Source: Planctomycetota bacterium (lineage in GTDB: Bacteria > Planctomycetota > GCA-002687715 > DRQF01). From it: a stretch of 5,920 bases of DNA. Position numbers and translations under genes: made by a program. Each line of letters opens with the position of its first letter. Position 1 is the stretch's first letter. The stretch lies in contig JAJRYU010000032.1 of the NCBI GenBank assembly GCA_024275615.1, positions 1-5,920 of the forward strand. Reading direction: 5' to 3'. Under the pieces are notes generated by a model, which worked only from the letters and a program-made list of their open reading frames with translations, was not told the origin of the DNA and ran no database searches. Positions 4,258 through 5,920 of this stretch are shown one piece after another.

Positions 4258-5920
4258 TCACTTGCCGCGGCTTTCCTCAATGAGCGATTGCAATGCCTCG
4301 CGGGAGACTCTCACGCGAAAGACCTCGAGACCTCCGTCGCCTTTTACGTCGATTGTCGTAGGTGACTTCTCAGTCGCCAGGTAGGTGATGGTGTCGCCAT
4401 ACCTCGCATTCAGATTCACATGCACGCGACCGACCCAGGGTGAGAGCAATTCGACGACGGGATTATCCGAAGGCAACTCGCCATTTGTGCCGGCGGTCCA
4501 GTTCATGTTCTCCGGGGTGCTGATCGAGACCGAAATGTGCAAGTTGCTCGGGAGCTGCTCGATCCCGTCGACTATGATCCTGACTTGGATCGGACGGCGG
4601 AGCTTGATCGTCACCTCAGTGTTGAGAATCGCAAAACGCTCGGTACGCTGACCGCGAGCCTCGATCTCGACCTCGTTGGGTCCGCTCGGGACCTGTATCT
4701 CGATGTTTTCTCCGTTCTTGAGGAGCCGCCGAGATATCAAGCGGCGGGTCGTCTCACCCGACTCCACGAGGCGGACGATGAGGTTGCGTATGGCCGACTT
4801 CGCCTCGGTCGCAATTGTCAAAGTGACGATCTTGTCATCGAAGAACAAGCGCAAGTTCCCAAGATTGACAACCTTCGTGCTTGCCAATCGAAGCCCGGAC
4901 TTGTTCAGCACTTGGTGATCCTCGTCGTCTTTTCGGATAATCGACAGGTCGTAGGTCCCGGACAGTGTCCAGCCAGAGAAGCCTCCGTTTTTGTCCGGGA
5001 TGAAAGTCTGGCAGTCCGAATAGAGTGGGATACCGTCGTTGCTTCTCCTATGCATCTGGACATGGAGTCCGGATATCGGCCCTGCTCCGACGACCTCGAT
5101 TCGGCCTATGAATCCAGCGAGCGGACGGGCGACGATCTTAATCTCTCGGTCACCTCTGTCGGCTTCTTGCCGCTCGCTGTACCACTTCTCTGCCTTCAAA
5201 GTGATCGCATACCGGTTCGCGGATGCATAGTCGTCGCGCCACACAAAACGTCCCATGTCGTCGCATTTGACGCTGTCACGAAAGAAAGAGAAAAGCCCGA
5301 CCTGTGCCCCAAGTTCGAGATTCTCCTGGATTGGATTGAACTCCACTGTCGCACCCCCGATAGGCTCGCCTCTTGGTGACACGACGCGACCGGTGAGAAC
5401 GATGGGGTTGCGGGACGTCTTGATCTCGCCGAGGTCCTGGAATCCCGGATGGGGATGTAGGATCTCGAAGGTCGCTTTGCTTTCCGCCAGCATGGTTTCT
5501 AATTTCAGATCTGCATCCCACTTGTGAAAGAGCTCGAGAGACCTGCGACCGATTCCAACGCGAAACTGCCCCTTCTTGTCCGTGCGGCCACTCCCGAACG
5601 AGCTCTGGTCGCGGGACTTTCCTTTCGGCCAGATCTCACACACAAAATCCGTGTCTGCGATCGGTTCGCCCTGTGTATTTACCGCGCGATACCGGAGGAC
5701 AGCACGCTCCGCCGCCTCCGGTAGTTTGAAGTCGAGCTTAACGACCTCATCTGGTCGAGTCGGACCTGAGACTGCGCGATACATGGATTCGTACTCGCAT
5801 GTCGGCTTCGACCAGATGCCCGCCTGGAAGACAAGACCGAGACCCACAACGTCGAATTGGGCACGCCTCCCAACGAGCCTGCGACTCAGTGTCTGCTCTT
5901 TTTTCACTGCTCGTGGCGTG
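4258..5920 (-). CDS. Large beta-sandwich (carboxypeptidase-regulatory/Cna-B-like) repeat protein, partial at its N-terminus
   Basis: The reading frame stays open through the right edge. The first in-window start is a GTG at 5907, but codons upstream of it are also sense (T-P-R-A), so the N-terminus, and any signal peptide, is probably outside. About 553 residues are visible. Numbering from the GTG, they form consecutive beta-rich modules: about 68-162 (VNTQGEPIADTDF ... TDKKGQFRV), about 168-260 (LTGRVVSPRGEPIGGATVEF ... CDDMGRFVWRDD), about 264-353 (GRIEVVGAGPISGLHV ... DKNGGFSGWTLSGTYDL), and probably two more to the end. The G-x-V-x-(x)-x-G-x-P-(I/V)-x-(G/D)-A-x-V pattern followed by D-x-x-G-x-F is the hallmark of carboxypeptidase-regulatory-like domains. 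These are structural or adhesive modules in exported proteins, not enzymes. No catalytic motif, membrane anchor or sorting signal is visible at the C-terminus (EESRGK). Its function is unknown, and 335 bases separate it from the sigma unit, so it need not share regulation. Confidence 0.85.
   Translation of the reverse strand, partial: TPRAVKKEQTLSRRLVGRRAQFDVVGLGLVFQAGIWSKPTCEYESMYRAVSGPTRPDEVVKLDFKLPEAAERAVLRYRAVNTQGEPIADTDFVCEIWPKGKSRDQSSFGSGRTDKKGQFRVGIGRRSLELFHKWDADLKLETMLAESKATFEILHPHPGFQDLGEIKTSRNPIVLTGRVVSPRGEPIGGATVEFNPIQENLELGAQVGLFSFFRDSVKCDDMGRFVWRDDYASANRYAITLKAEKWYSERQEADRGDREIKIVARPLAGFIGRIEVVGAGPISGLHVQMHRRSNDGIPLYSDCQTFIPDKNGGFSGWTLSGTYDLSIIRKDDEDHQVLNKSGLRLASTKVVNLGNLRLFFDDKIVTLTIATEAKSAIRNLIVRLVESGETTRRLISRRLLKNGENIEIQVPSGPNEVEIEARGQRTERFAILNTEVTIKLRRPIQVRIIVDGIEQLPSNLHISVSISTPENMNWTAGTNGELPSDNPVVELLSPWVGRVHVNLNARYGDTITYLATEKSPTTIDVKGDGGLEVFRVRVSREALQSLIEESRGK

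Noticed and set aside
4537..5379. A 280-codon open frame on the plus strand opposite the beta-domain gene
   Set aside because: It is in codon-aligned antisense register to the real gene, where openness only requires that the sense strand avoid TTA, CTA and TCA codons. It shows no domain motif, while the minus strand has clear carboxypeptidase-regulatory-like patterns.

Overview
The window carries one gene on the plus strand (a cytosolic GAF-sensing hybrid histidine kinase, 279-1943). Converging on it is a run of minus-strand genes: a large beta-domain protein cut by the right edge (4258-5920), then a compact three-gene unit of ECF sigma factor (3314-3922), zinc-type membrane anti-sigma factor (2853-3317) and a small exported coiled-coil protein with a secretin-like C-terminal module (2020-2832). 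No rRNA, tRNA, CRISPR array, transposase or long repeat was seen.

Organism: a bacterium of moderate GC content. The gene mix (an ECF sigma/anti-sigma pair, a truncated secretin-like protein, a long exported-type protein built from carboxypeptidase-regulatory/Cna-B-like modules, and a soluble hybrid kinase with no adjacent regulator) recalls Planctomycetota or a similar environmental Gram-negative phylum. This is inference from style only, because the window has no taxonomic marker gene.

Layout: 1-278 holds no gene I can support, but carries the likely kinase promoter (extended -10 TGG-TATCAT) embedded in a palindrome. The kinase and the exported protein meet tail to tail across 76 bases containing nested inverted repeats, probably a two-way terminator. 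The sigma and anti-sigma genes overlap by four bases (ATGA), and 20 bases separate the anti-sigma stop from the exported-protein start, which has a strong AAGGAG ribosome site. Upstream of the sigma gene, 335 bases hold a perfect TTGACA -35 box, a small inverted repeat in the putative spacer, and a larger nested inverted repeat.

Working model (inference): the anti-sigma factor spans the inner membrane, holds the sigma factor inactive and responds to an envelope signal. The co-transcribed secretin-like protein lies on the outer side of the same membrane, where it could sense or transmit that signal or be the unit's effector. This small sigma / anti-sigma / mini-secretin unit is the most interesting thing in the window.
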